The translations under genes and the position numbers were made by a program. 45,000 nucleotides of DNA. It comes from Roseibium sp. TrichSKD4 (lineage in GTDB: Bacteria > Pseudomonadota > Alphaproteobacteria > Rhizobiales > Stappiaceae). Below the pieces are notes generated by a model. That model had not been told where the DNA came from and ran no database searches. It saw only the letters and a list, made by a program, of their open reading frames with translations. How positions within the stretch are numbered: position 1 is the first letter of the stretch; each line of letters starts with the position of its first letter. The stretch covers positions 493,562 through 538,561 of the forward strand of contig NZ_GL476310.1 in NCBI RefSeq assembly GCF_000148725.1, in the 5' to 3' direction. Of the stretch, positions 16,660 to 23,460 are shown in pieces.

Positions 16660-16806
16660 CGCAGGGCAAGGTTGGACAAGATGAAAATTCCGCCACCGGA
16701 TATTCCGGGCCAGACTTGAACTGGCACAGGACCGGCTTCCCGGTCCTCCCCAAGGCGGTTGTGCGCTTCAGGGGCGTCTACCTGTAATCCTGTCGGCATC
16801 CCTGCG
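16660..16806 (-). ncRNA. Y RNA-like gene D (fourth, nearest rtcB)
   Basis: The 147-nt RNA is closed by CGCAGGG/CCCTGCG (7 bp), then ATGCC facing CAACCTTG, then helix 2 GACAGGAT/ATCTTGTC (8 bp with one G-U), then TACA, the same plan as the other three. Its insert has a perfect T-arm, GCCAG-TTCAAGT-CTGGC (16709-16725), an acceptor-like hairpin CCGGA-ATA-TCCGG, and a long side stem AGGACCGG-GAAG-CCGGTCCT resembling a large variable arm. GGTAGACGC before the T-arm and TGGCGGAATT after the acceptor look like the two parts of a leucine-tRNA D-arm. No normal D-arm is formed. The class call rests on the shared outer helices. Confidence 0.75.
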
Positions 16807-16853
16807 GATCTCTTTACAATCCGCAATCGGCCTGCCTTTCGGTAAAATCCGCA

Positions 16854-16991
16854 GCCAGGGCGGCAAGGTGGGTGCAAAACGTTCCTGCTCTACCATTGAG
16901 CTACGCCGCATCAAATGGCTGCGGCGGCGGGATTTGAACCCGCAACCTGGCGATTAACAGTCGATGTAGTTCTGCAGGCATCCGCCCTGGC
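16854..16991 (-). ncRNA. Y RNA-like gene C with an almost complete permuted tRNA
   Basis: The 138-nt RNA is closed by GCCAGGGCGG/CCGCCCTGGC (10 bp perfect), followed by ATGCC, helix 2 TGCAGAAC/GTTTTGCA (8 bp, one G-U), then TACA. The insert contains a T-arm GCGGG-TTCAAAT-CCCGC (16927-16943), acceptor strand CGCCGCA, then GCCATTTGA, then the matching acceptor strand TGCGGCG (7 bp perfect, 16904-16910), TA and the D-arm GCTC-AATGGTA-GAGC (16887-16901). The order is T-arm, acceptor, D-arm, so the acceptor end is a closed loop and cannot be charged. CGA-CTGTTAA-TCG before the T-arm mimics an Asn (GTT) anticodon arm. This is the layout known for YrlA-type Y RNAs, which mimic tRNA and bind Rsr through the outer stem. 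Confidence 0.88.
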
Positions 16992-17018
16992 TGTTTGTTT
17001 TTTCTTCAAGTTCGGTGC

Positions 17019-17038
17019 GCTCGGGGGCAGCCCCGAGC
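17019..17038. other. Hairpin between Y RNA-like genes B and C
   Basis: GCTCGGGG/CCCCGAGC is an 8-bp stem with a 4-nt loop in the 60-nt spacer between the two RNAs. On the minus strand no T-run follows, so it is more likely a processing or spacer structure than a terminator. Confidence 0.4.
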
Positions 17039-17051
17039 AGGTTGTGTCAGT

Positions 17052-17181
17052 CGGCGGCAAGGGCGTGATGAAACATCAAAACCTGCGTCTTTCCTCGTTA
17101 GACGACACCGCGATCTCGCGGCGGCGTGGCTCGACCCACGCGTTTCAGGTTCCTGCGATGTAGTTCCATCGGCATCCGCCG
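17052..17181 (-). ncRNA. Y RNA-like gene B
   Basis: The 130-nt RNA is closed by CGGCGG/CCGCCG, then ATGCC facing CCTTG, then helix 2 GATGGAAC/GTTTCATC (8 bp with a G-U at the same place as in the other copies), then TACA. The insert has a T-arm-like hairpin CGTGG-GTCGAG-CCACG, an acceptor-like stem CCGCG-AGAT-CGCGG and then GTGTCGTCTAACG, which resembles the start of a glycine- or glutamine-tRNA D-arm, again in T, acceptor, D order. The acceptor stem is shorter than in copy C. It lies 27 nt after copy A and 60 nt before copy C in transcription order. Confidence 0.78.
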
Positions 17182-17208
17182 TTGAAATTCAGTCAGCTGC
17201 CAACAAGC

Positions 17209-17337
17209 CCAGACGGCAAGGAAGAAGAAACGGTGGGAGTCCCGCTCGAGCCTAAGAGCGCCTGCAAGGAGGGGAGTCGAACCCACTCGGACTGGTCCCT
17301 TTTATGGCGCAATGTAGTTCCTTCGGCATCCGTCTGG
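17209..17337 (-). ncRNA. Y RNA-like gene A (first after rsr)
   Basis: The 129-nt RNA is closed by CCAGACGG/CCGTCTGG (8 bp perfect), then ATGCC facing CCTTG, then helix 2 GAAGGAAC/GTTTCTTC (8 bp, one G-U), then TACA. The insert has a T-loop GTGGG-TTCGACT-CCCCT (one mismatch in the stem), a tiny acceptor-like hairpin CCT-TGC-AGG and a D-arm-like GCTC-TTAGGCTC-GAGC. It is the least tRNA-like of the T-arm/D-arm set apart from copy D. It lies 45 nt behind the rsr stop, so it is probably cut out of a shared transcript. Confidence 0.78.
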
Positions 17338-17347
17338 TTTTGTCTGG

Positions 17348-17379
17348 CGAAGGCGGCAACAGCTGTGCCGCCACCTTCG
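17348..17379 (-). other. Stem-loop between rsr and the first Y RNA-like gene
   Basis: On the minus strand CGAAGG and GGCGGCA pair with TGCCGCC and TTCG around CAGCTGT, giving about 11 bp with a 3-nt bulge. No T-run follows. It overlaps the first bases after the rsr stop and could mark an RNase cut or attenuate read-through. Confidence 0.45.
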
Positions 17380-17382
17380 GGT

Positions 17383-18956
17383 TTATTCGGTCAGGTCGAT
17401 CGCTTCGATCTCGCCAACCCATTGGATTGCGTCCATTTGACCCGCCGCAAATCGCGCAATCTGGTCGAATACTGCGTCGGAGAAACCTCCGACATTCAGG
17501 ATGTCCGACCGGGTCGCGGCCTGCGCCGTGCCGTAGGGCGCAATGTCGATGCACACCAGCGCGCATCCGGCTTCCGCCGCTTGAGCGTTTCCCAGGCACG
17601 CATCACGCCGGTGCGTTCTGCACCATGGTGACGGCCCCAGGTGTCAACCCAGGACTGGTTGTCGGAAACCAGGATCACCAGGTCCGGAGACCGTCGGTTC
17701 TGGTTCAGCCATTCCAGCGGCGCGGCACAGTTCGTTCCGCCGCCCCATTGTGCGGCGAGCTTCTGGGCGTTGGTCATGATCGTGTCGCGCGGTTCCAATG
17801 CAACCTTGCGGACATTCACTTCGAATGGCAGCACGGTTCCGCCCCGGTTCCGCCTGAGGACGGCAGCAGCCACAAGGGCGGCCACATCCACAAACCGTGT
17901 CCGGAACGTTGCTCCCTTTCGCAGGCCCGTCACCACCCCGCTCATCGAGCCGGAAACATCTGGGCAGACAACAACCTGTCCCTTGAAGGACGGAACGTTG
18001 GCAACGGCCAGTTCGAGCGCATCATGCATTGCCTCGCGAATTGCCAGCGACATGTCCGCAGACAAGGCCTGATAGGCCGTCATCAGCTGGTAAGGGAAGG
18101 CATTTGCCTTCTTCACCCGCTGCGGATCCCGGAGAATGGCCGCAACATCTGCCGTAGCCTGGGTATCTTCAAAGACACCGTGGCGCAGGAAAGTGTTGAG
18201 GTTCATCCGCACCATGTTCCAGCTGCCCTGCCGAGCGATCTTCATCCACTGCTTCTGCGAGAGAGGCAGGTGGGTAAGCATCTGGAACGGCACATCCGGC
18301 ACCGGACGCCCCTTCGGGTCGGCCTTGAACGAAACATAGTCGCGAATCTCAGCTGGCAGGGCGTCGGCGGCACACGGCTTGCCGATCAGCCATGCAAAGA
18401 GGGCGTCCCGCTGCGCATCACGCGGCTTGGGGTGTACCATCTTGATGACATCCGCCAGCGACGGATCATTACCCACGCTTGCCTGAAGCAGCTGATAGTC
18501 GGTGGCCGAGTTCAGCCAGCCGCGTACCAGAGCCTTCGGGCGAGACCCGAGCGAGCGCCGCCCGGTTTGTCCCGACCGCATGATCTGCACGAAGTTTCGC
18601 AACATCTTGCCGTTACTCGCGACCTTCGGAAAGGCGCGGGACAAAAGAACCGGGTCACGGGTTGCGAGGATCGCCAGCAAAAGCGCGGGCAGATCCTTCA
18701 TCTTGCCCTGCTGGCGGGCATAGACCGCCGTCTTGGCAAGAAACTCGTCCGGCACAGCGTTTGCGACCTGAAGGACAGTCGCAAGTTCCATCTCGGCATC
18801 CTGATAGTAGAGGTCGCCGATGGTTCCGGTCACTGCCAGCTGGGCCAGCTTGTGCTGGTCGTCATATTTATAGGCGTTGCCACCCGCCAGGTTAACGGCG
18901 TTGGTCTCGGAACCAAAACGTCCCTTCAGGGACGCGAATAGAGACTTGTTAGCCAT
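17383..18956 (-). pseudogene. rsr: Ro60/TROVE-vWA protein Rsr, with a 1-nt frameshift near the 3' end
   Basis: Rsr is the bacterial Ro60 orthologue, a HEAT-repeat ring that binds Y RNAs and misfolded RNA ends. The start at 18956 has GGAGGG 6 nt upstream. The TROVE part covers about residues 25-350 (YDDQHKLAQLAVTG, LLLAILATRDPVLLSRAF), then a vWA domain with the MIDAS motif DVSGSMSG and WGGGTNCAAPLEW. At about 17560 the frame breaks: as written it ends at 17496 with a nonsense tail, but adding one base after DAR restores LVCIDIAPYGTAQAATR, FSDAVFDQIARFAAG and a normal end at 17383. The lost part includes the last vWA strand. It is a recent mutation or a sequencing error, because everything downstream of the break is conserved. 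Confidence 0.88.
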
Positions 18957-19056
18957 GATGCCCTCCTTCGGGTTTGAGGCTGGAAGCGATGTGCTTACGT
19001 GTTCGTGTTTAGGAGGAGAATGCGTTAGGTGCCGTTGAGGCAAAAGAAAAAATTCA

Positions 19057-19158
19057 AAATAGGATAAGTTATTGAAGATAATGAATATATTCGCACGTTG
19101 ACAAAATCGACATGCTGTAATCCTATATAAATATATAAGATATTATCAAATAGGATAA
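19057..19158. promoter_or_regulatory. Three ATAGGAT motifs between rsr and rtcR
   Basis: AAATAGGATAA is present at 19057-19067 and 19148-19158, and in inverted form TAATCCTATAT at 19118-19128, in a very AT-rich divergent intergenic region. Spaced inverted repeats are expected for activator sites of RtcR, which binds upstream of the repair operon. The last copy overlaps the rtcR ribosome binding site, so it may also limit rtcR expression. Assignment to RtcR is inference. Confidence 0.5.
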
Positions 19159-19162
19159 AGCG

Positions 19163-20743
19163 GTGAAGAAGAACGTCGTTATCGGGTTCCTGGGAACGCA
19201 GCTGGATTCGGGTAAAAAGCGGAAATGGCGTCCTTCCGTGGCAGTGACCCAGCATGGCGGCTTTCCTGTTCATCGGCTGGAGCTGTTGCATGACCGCGGG
19301 TGGTCCCGTCTTGCCAATCAGGTGAAGCGCGAGATTGAGGAAGCGTCCCCGGCAACGGAAGTGTTGCTGCAGCAAGTCGATTTGAAGGACCCTTGGGACT
19401 TTCAGGAAGTTTACGGCTCCCTGTTCGATTTCGCTCGTGGCTATGGGTTTGATGAGGATCGGGAAGACTATTTCGTACACCTGACCACCGGAACCCACGT
19501 AGCGCAGATTTGCTGGTTTCTCCTGACGGAATCCCGACATGTGCCAGCCAAGCTTGTTCAGACCTCTCCACCCCGCGCAAACGAGACCGGTGTTCTCGGA
19601 GCCTACAACGTCGTTGATCTCGATTTGTCGCGATATGACGCCTTGCAGCAGCGATTTGATCTGGTTGCCGAGGAGTACAACGCCCTTTTGAAGGCCGGAA
19701 TTGAGACCCGCAATCCAAGGTTTAACAGCCTGATCGAGCGCATAGAGCTTGTTGCGACCAACTCGGACGCACCGCTCCTCCTGCTGGGTGCAACGGGAAC
19801 CGGCAAAAGCGAACTGGCGGAGCGCATCTACGAGCTGAAGCTTCAGCGCCGCCGGGTAAAGGGGCGTCTGGTGCATGTGAACTGCGCCACACTGAAAGGT
19901 GAGCGGGCGATGTCGAACCTCTTCGGACACAGGCGCGGGGCCTTCGGCAGCGGGACATCGGATCGACGCGGTCTTCTGCGCGAGGCGGATGGCGGTGTTC
20001 TGTTTCTCGATGAAATCAACGAACTGGGGCTGGATGAGCAAGCTATGATCCTGCACGCGGTCGAGACCGGAAGGTTCCTGCCGCTTGGCTCGGACCACGA
20101 GATCACCAGCCGGTTTCAGTTGATCGCCGGAGCCAATCGCGATCTGGGACAGCTGGTTGCTGACGGCAAATTTCGGCCGGACCTTCACGCGCGCCTGAAC
20201 CTTTGGACGTTCCGATTGCCCTCTTTGACCGAGCGTCGCGAGGATATTGAGCCGAATGTAGAATACGAACTCAACCGGGCGGAGAAACTGCTCGGCACGC
20301 GGGTCGGCTTCAACGCGGATGCCTATGCCCGCTATCTCGATTTCGCGACGTCCCCGGCAACCCTGTGGCCGGGGAACTTCCGTGATCTCGGTGCCTCCGT
20401 TCAGCGACTGAGCACGCTTGCCCCTCGGGCGCGGATCACGCTGGCGCTAGTTGAGCAGGAAATTGAGGCCCTGCAGGCCCAATGGGCGGCGGCAAAGACA
20501 GATCCGGACGGTGCCTTGCTGCGCGACGTGCTGGGCGAGAGGGCTGGGGAGCTGGATCCCTTTGACAAGGTACAGCTGGCCTATGTTATTCGGATTTGCC
20601 GGGAAAGCGCTTCCCTCAGCGCCGCCGGGCGCACTCTTTTTTCCGCATCTCGTGCGGCAAAGGCCAGTCAGAATGACGCCGATCGCTTACGTAAATATCT
20701 CGCAAGGTTTGCGCTAAGGTGGTCGGATTTGGCAACTGACTAG
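19163..20743 (+). CDS. rtcR: RtcR, CARF-AAA+ regulator of the RNA repair operon
   Basis: The 526-residue protein has the order known for RtcR: an N-terminal CARF-like sensor (VVIGFLGTQLDSG, FVHLTTGTHVAQICW), an AAA+ domain with Walker A GATGTGKSE (about residue 208), Walker B GGVLFLDEIN and sensor region WPGNFRDL, and a short C-terminal DNA-binding domain. RtcR activates rtcB operons in response to RNA damage products. The loop that should read GAFTGA and contact sigma-54 reads GAFGSG here (about residue 257). The start is GTG at 19163 with AGGA 8 nt upstream. Divergent from rsr, as usual. Confidence 0.92.
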   Translation: MKKNVVIGFLGTQLDSGKKRKWRPSVAVTQHGGFPVHRLELLHDRGWSRLANQVKREIEEASPATEVLLQQVDLKDPWDFQEVYGSLFDFARGYGFDEDREDYFVHLTTGTHVAQICWFLLTESRHVPAKLVQTSPPRANETGVLGAYNVVDLDLSRYDALQQRFDLVAEEYNALLKAGIETRNPRFNSLIERIELVATNSDAPLLLLGATGTGKSELAERIYELKLQRRRVKGRLVHVNCATLKGERAMSNLFGHRRGAFGSGTSDRRGLLREADGGVLFLDEINELGLDEQAMILHAVETGRFLPLGSDHEITSRFQLIAGANRDLGQLVADGKFRPDLHARLNLWTFRLPSLTERREDIEPNVEYELNRAEKLLGTRVGFNADAYARYLDFATSPATLWPGNFRDLGASVQRLSTLAPRARITLALVEQEIEALQAQWAAAKTDPDGALLRDVLGERAGELDPFDKVQLAYVIRICRESASLSAAGRTLFSASRAAKASQNDADRLRKYLARFALRWSDLATD

Positions 20744-20836
20744 GCTGAGTGATGAACTTTAGGAGAGCAGGAGAAGCGGCGTTCGTTTATGTGTCTTTCC
20801 CGAACAAAGTTCTCATAATTCAATTTGATTTTTTGC

Positions 20837-20845
20837 GCGCGATAA
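20837..20845. promoter_or_regulatory. Operator half-site GCGCGATAA before the LacI-type gene
   Basis: GCGCGATAA matches, in the same orientation, the site at 21972-21980 and is the inverse of that at 21945-21953. Its place upstream of the regulator's start suggests autoregulation. Confidence 0.45.
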
Positions 20846-20907
20846 GAAATTGTAAAAAAGTAACTGAGGACGGATCAAACTCGCCCCTCGGATGGGGCTC
20901 TGGTGCA

Positions 20908-21939
20908 ATGAGCAAAACTCAAATCAAAAACATGGAAGAATTCGCTGTTGTGAGCGGGATCTCCAGACCAACATTGTCGAAGTACTTCAACGATCCGGCG
21001 AGTGTGCGTGTCTCTACACGAGCACGCATCGAGGCTGCATTGGAGCAACACGATTACCGGCCTAATATTTTTGCGGTTAATCAAAACCGGAAGCTAACCA
21101 AAAACATCGGCATCGTTGTCCCTTATTTGGCGGACCCCTTCTTTGCGGAGATTGCGCGCAATCTGGAAGAAAGATGCATTCAGGCCGGGTATCGGCCAAC
21201 TCTTTACAGCTCGCACGGCGAACAAAAGCTGGAGCTGGAAATCATGGACAGCTTGCGAGGCTTGCGACCGGCTGGAGTTCTTTTTGCGCCTCTTGGGAGG
21301 GCGTCAGACCGCTCGGAAATTGAGAAATTTTGCAAGGCTGTTCCCACCGTTCTGTTCGACAGCAACCTGGACGGTATCGGCGAAGCCTTCATTGGATCAG
21401 ACAATTTCAGCTTTGTATCGCAAACGGTTGAGTATTTGACCCGTACAGGTGAGCCGCCGTCTTTTTTTGAGATGAAAACGCCCGCGAACCCAAACGCGAA
21501 CAAGCGGCGCATAGCCTATATTCAGATGATGGAGCGTCTCGGATTTGAGCCCAACGTCATCAAGGTAGAAGGGCAGGGCTGGGCTTTTGAGGAGATTGGC
21601 CGACAAGGTGCGCTCAAGTTGCTGGGGGCCGGAAACCTGCCTACCAATGCCATTCTCTGCAGCAATGATCGTCTGGCGATTGGGTTGCTCTCGGCCTGTT
21701 ATCAGCTGGGTATTCGGGTGGGGCGGGACAAAAGCGCATCTCTTCGAGTCGCCTCCAACGATGACCACCCGTTTTCGCGGTTTACATGCCCTTCTTTGAC
21801 AACGGCGGCGCATGACTATGAAAACGTCTCGAACAAAAGCGCCGAAACATTGTTTCAGTTGATCGAGGGCGGAGGGCACTTGCCCGAGCGAACCGAAACT
21901 TTGTTTCCGGCCCGCCTGGTTCTGCGCGATTCAGCTTAG
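20908..21939 (+). CDS. LacI-family regulator of the polyol operon
   Basis: The protein of about 343 residues has an N-terminal HTH (EEFAVVSGISRPTLSKYFND) with the LacI hinge region and a periplasmic-binding-protein-like effector domain from NIGIVVPYLADPFFAEIARN to the end. The ATG at 20908 gives the HTH at its normal position; the open frame to 20749 adds an unrelated stretch with poor start context. It precedes the smo-type operon in the same direction, and matching GCGCGATAA sites lie before both, so it most likely represses transport and oxidation of sorbitol/mannitol until a polyol binds (inference). Confidence 0.85.
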   Translation: MSKTQIKNMEEFAVVSGISRPTLSKYFNDPASVRVSTRARIEAALEQHDYRPNIFAVNQNRKLTKNIGIVVPYLADPFFAEIARNLEERCIQAGYRPTLYSSHGEQKLELEIMDSLRGLRPAGVLFAPLGRASDRSEIEKFCKAVPTVLFDSNLDGIGEAFIGSDNFSFVSQTVEYLTRTGEPPSFFEMKTPANPNANKRRIAYIQMMERLGFEPNVIKVEGQGWAFEEIGRQGALKLLGAGNLPTNAILCSNDRLAIGLLSACYQLGIRVGRDKSASLRVASNDDHPFSRFTCPSLTTAAHDYENVSNKSAETLFQLIEGGGHLPERTETLFPARLVLRDSA

Positions 21940-21944
21940 AAAAA

Positions 21945-21980
21945 TTATCGCGCGTAAAATTTATATTGACGGCGCGATAA
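21945..21980. promoter_or_regulatory. Promoter and operator of the polyol operon
   Basis: TTATCGCGC (21945-21953) and GCGCGATAA (21972-21980) are perfect 9-bp inverted copies with an 18-nt gap. TTGACG at 21966-21971 is a likely -35 box, so the right half-site would lie within the promoter, as expected for repression. The -10 box is not clear. Confidence 0.6.
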
Positions 21981-22031
21981 AATTGCTCTTACCTTACGTC
22001 CCAGTGATATCCAATCACTGGGAGGAAATTG

Positions 22032-23339
22032 ATGAAGTTGAAAAGCGTACTTTGCGCAGCAACTGCGTTTGGCCTGATGGCTGCCGCATCCGCTCAAGCA
22101 GAAACACTCACCATTGCCACCGTGAACAACGGTGACATGATCCGCATGCAGGGTCTCACCGAAGCCTTTACGGCCAAAACTGGCCACAAGGTCGAGTGGG
22201 TGACACTGGAAGAAAACGTACTTCGCCAGCGCGTGACGACTGACATCACCACAAAAGGTGGTGCCTTTGATATCATGACGATCGGCATGTACGAGACTCC
22301 GATCTGGGGCAAGAACGGCTGGCTCGTTCCACTCAATGACATGTCCGAAGAGTATGACGTTGGTGATATTCTCCCGGCCATGGCAAACGGTCTGTCTTAT
22401 GACGGCACGCTTTACGCAGCACCGTTCTACGGCGAAAGCTCCATGGTCATGTATCGCACTGACCTGATGGAAAAAGCTGGTCTTGAAATGCCGAAGGATC
22501 CAACCTGGCAGTTCATCCGCGAAGCAGCTGCTGCCATGGATGATCCGGAACAGGACATCAACGGCATTTGCTTGCGCGGCAAGGCAGGCTGGGGTGAAGG
22601 CGGCGCTTTCATCACTGTGACAGCCAACTCTTTCGGCGCTCGCTGGTTCGATGAAGACTGGCGTCCGCAATTCGATCAGCCTGAGTGGAAAGAGGCATTG
22701 ACCTTCTACACAAGCTTGATGAATGACTATGGTCCTGCCGGATACGCAACAAACGGCTTCAACGAAAACCTGTCGCTGTTCCAACAGGGCAAATGCGGCA
22801 TGTGGATTGACGCCACAGTGGCAGCTTCCTTTGTGACCAATCCGGAAGACAGCACGGTTGCTGACCACGTTGGGTTTGCATTGGCACCGAACAGTGAAGG
22901 CGTTTCAAAGCGCTCCAACTGGCTTTGGGCTTGGGCGCTCGCTATTCCGGCTGGCACTCAAAAAGCCGATGCTGCAAAACAGTTCATTGAGTGGGCTACG
23001 TCCAAGGAATACATTGAACTGGTTGCCGAAAAAGAAGGCTGGGCCAACGTACCTCCAGGTGCCCGTACATCTCTCTATGAGACTGCGGAATATCAGGAAG
23101 TTCCGTTTGCTGCGATGACGCTTGAATCGATCAATGCAGCAGACCCGACCAACCCGACTGTGAAGCCGGTGCCTTATGTCGGTATCCAGTTCGTTGCCAT
23201 TCCGGAATTCGCCGGCATCGCGACAGAGGTGAGCCAGGAGTTCTCCGCAGCCTATGCCGGTCAACAGACCGTCGATGAGGCGCTGGCGAAGGCACAGGCC
23301 ATCGTAAATGATGCAATGGAAGCTGCCGGCTACCGCTAA
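22032..23339 (+). CDS. smoE: Polyol ABC transporter substrate-binding protein (SmoE-type)
   Basis: A 435-residue family 1 extracellular solute-binding protein with a clean Sec signal peptide (LKSVLCAATAFGLMAAASAQA). The mature part has the sugar-binding pattern FDIMTIGMYETPIWGKNGWL, LYAAPFYGESSMVMYRTDL and LWAWALAIPAGTQKADAAKQF typical of sorbitol/mannitol SmoE. It binds polyols in the periplasm and delivers them to the two permeases. GGAGG lies 8 nt before the ATG at 22032. First gene of the operon; a stem-loop follows it. Confidence 0.9.
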   Translation: MKLKSVLCAATAFGLMAAASAQAETLTIATVNNGDMIRMQGLTEAFTAKTGHKVEWVTLEENVLRQRVTTDITTKGGAFDIMTIGMYETPIWGKNGWLVPLNDMSEEYDVGDILPAMANGLSYDGTLYAAPFYGESSMVMYRTDLMEKAGLEMPKDPTWQFIREAAAAMDDPEQDINGICLRGKAGWGEGGAFITVTANSFGARWFDEDWRPQFDQPEWKEALTFYTSLMNDYGPAGYATNGFNENLSLFQQGKCGMWIDATVAASFVTNPEDSTVADHVGFALAPNSEGVSKRSNWLWAWALAIPAGTQKADAAKQFIEWATSKEYIELVAEKEGWANVPPGARTSLYETAEYQEVPFAAMTLESINAADPTNPTVKPVPYVGIQFVAIPEFAGIATEVSQEFSAAYAGQQTVDEALAKAQAIVNDAMEAAGYR

Positions 23340-23351
23340 GCATCCTCCCGG

Positions 23352-23388
23352 GTCGGGCGTCAGGTCCTGCGTGGATTTGGTGCCCGAC
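23352..23388 (+). terminator. Intercistronic stem-loop after smoE
   Basis: GTCGGGC/GCCCGAC encloses a smaller CAGG/CCTG stem. No T-run follows, and a second hairpin, GGCAGG/CCTGCC, lies near 23430. Such structures protect the abundant binding-protein mRNA or thin out read-through to the permease genes. Confidence 0.5.
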
Positions 23389-23460
23389 ACCTATCCGACC
23401 TTCCGAAAATTATGACAGACTGGTCAGGCAGGTTTGGCCTGCCAACGGAGGAGGCTTGCG

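Noticed and set aside
16854-16991. A normal tRNA-Asn gene
   Set aside because: The T-arm and acceptor 3' strand come before the acceptor 5' strand and D-arm, and the whole is enclosed by a 10-bp helix, so no ordinary tRNA can be made.
16605-17600. Open reading frames of 80-150 codons over the RNA array on either strand
   Set aside because: They have no recognisable domain or start signal and conflict with the paired RNA structures.
18957-19162. A sigma-54 promoter before rsr
   Set aside because: GGCACCTAACGC is the only resemblance, but the GG-GC spacing is 8 nt instead of 10.
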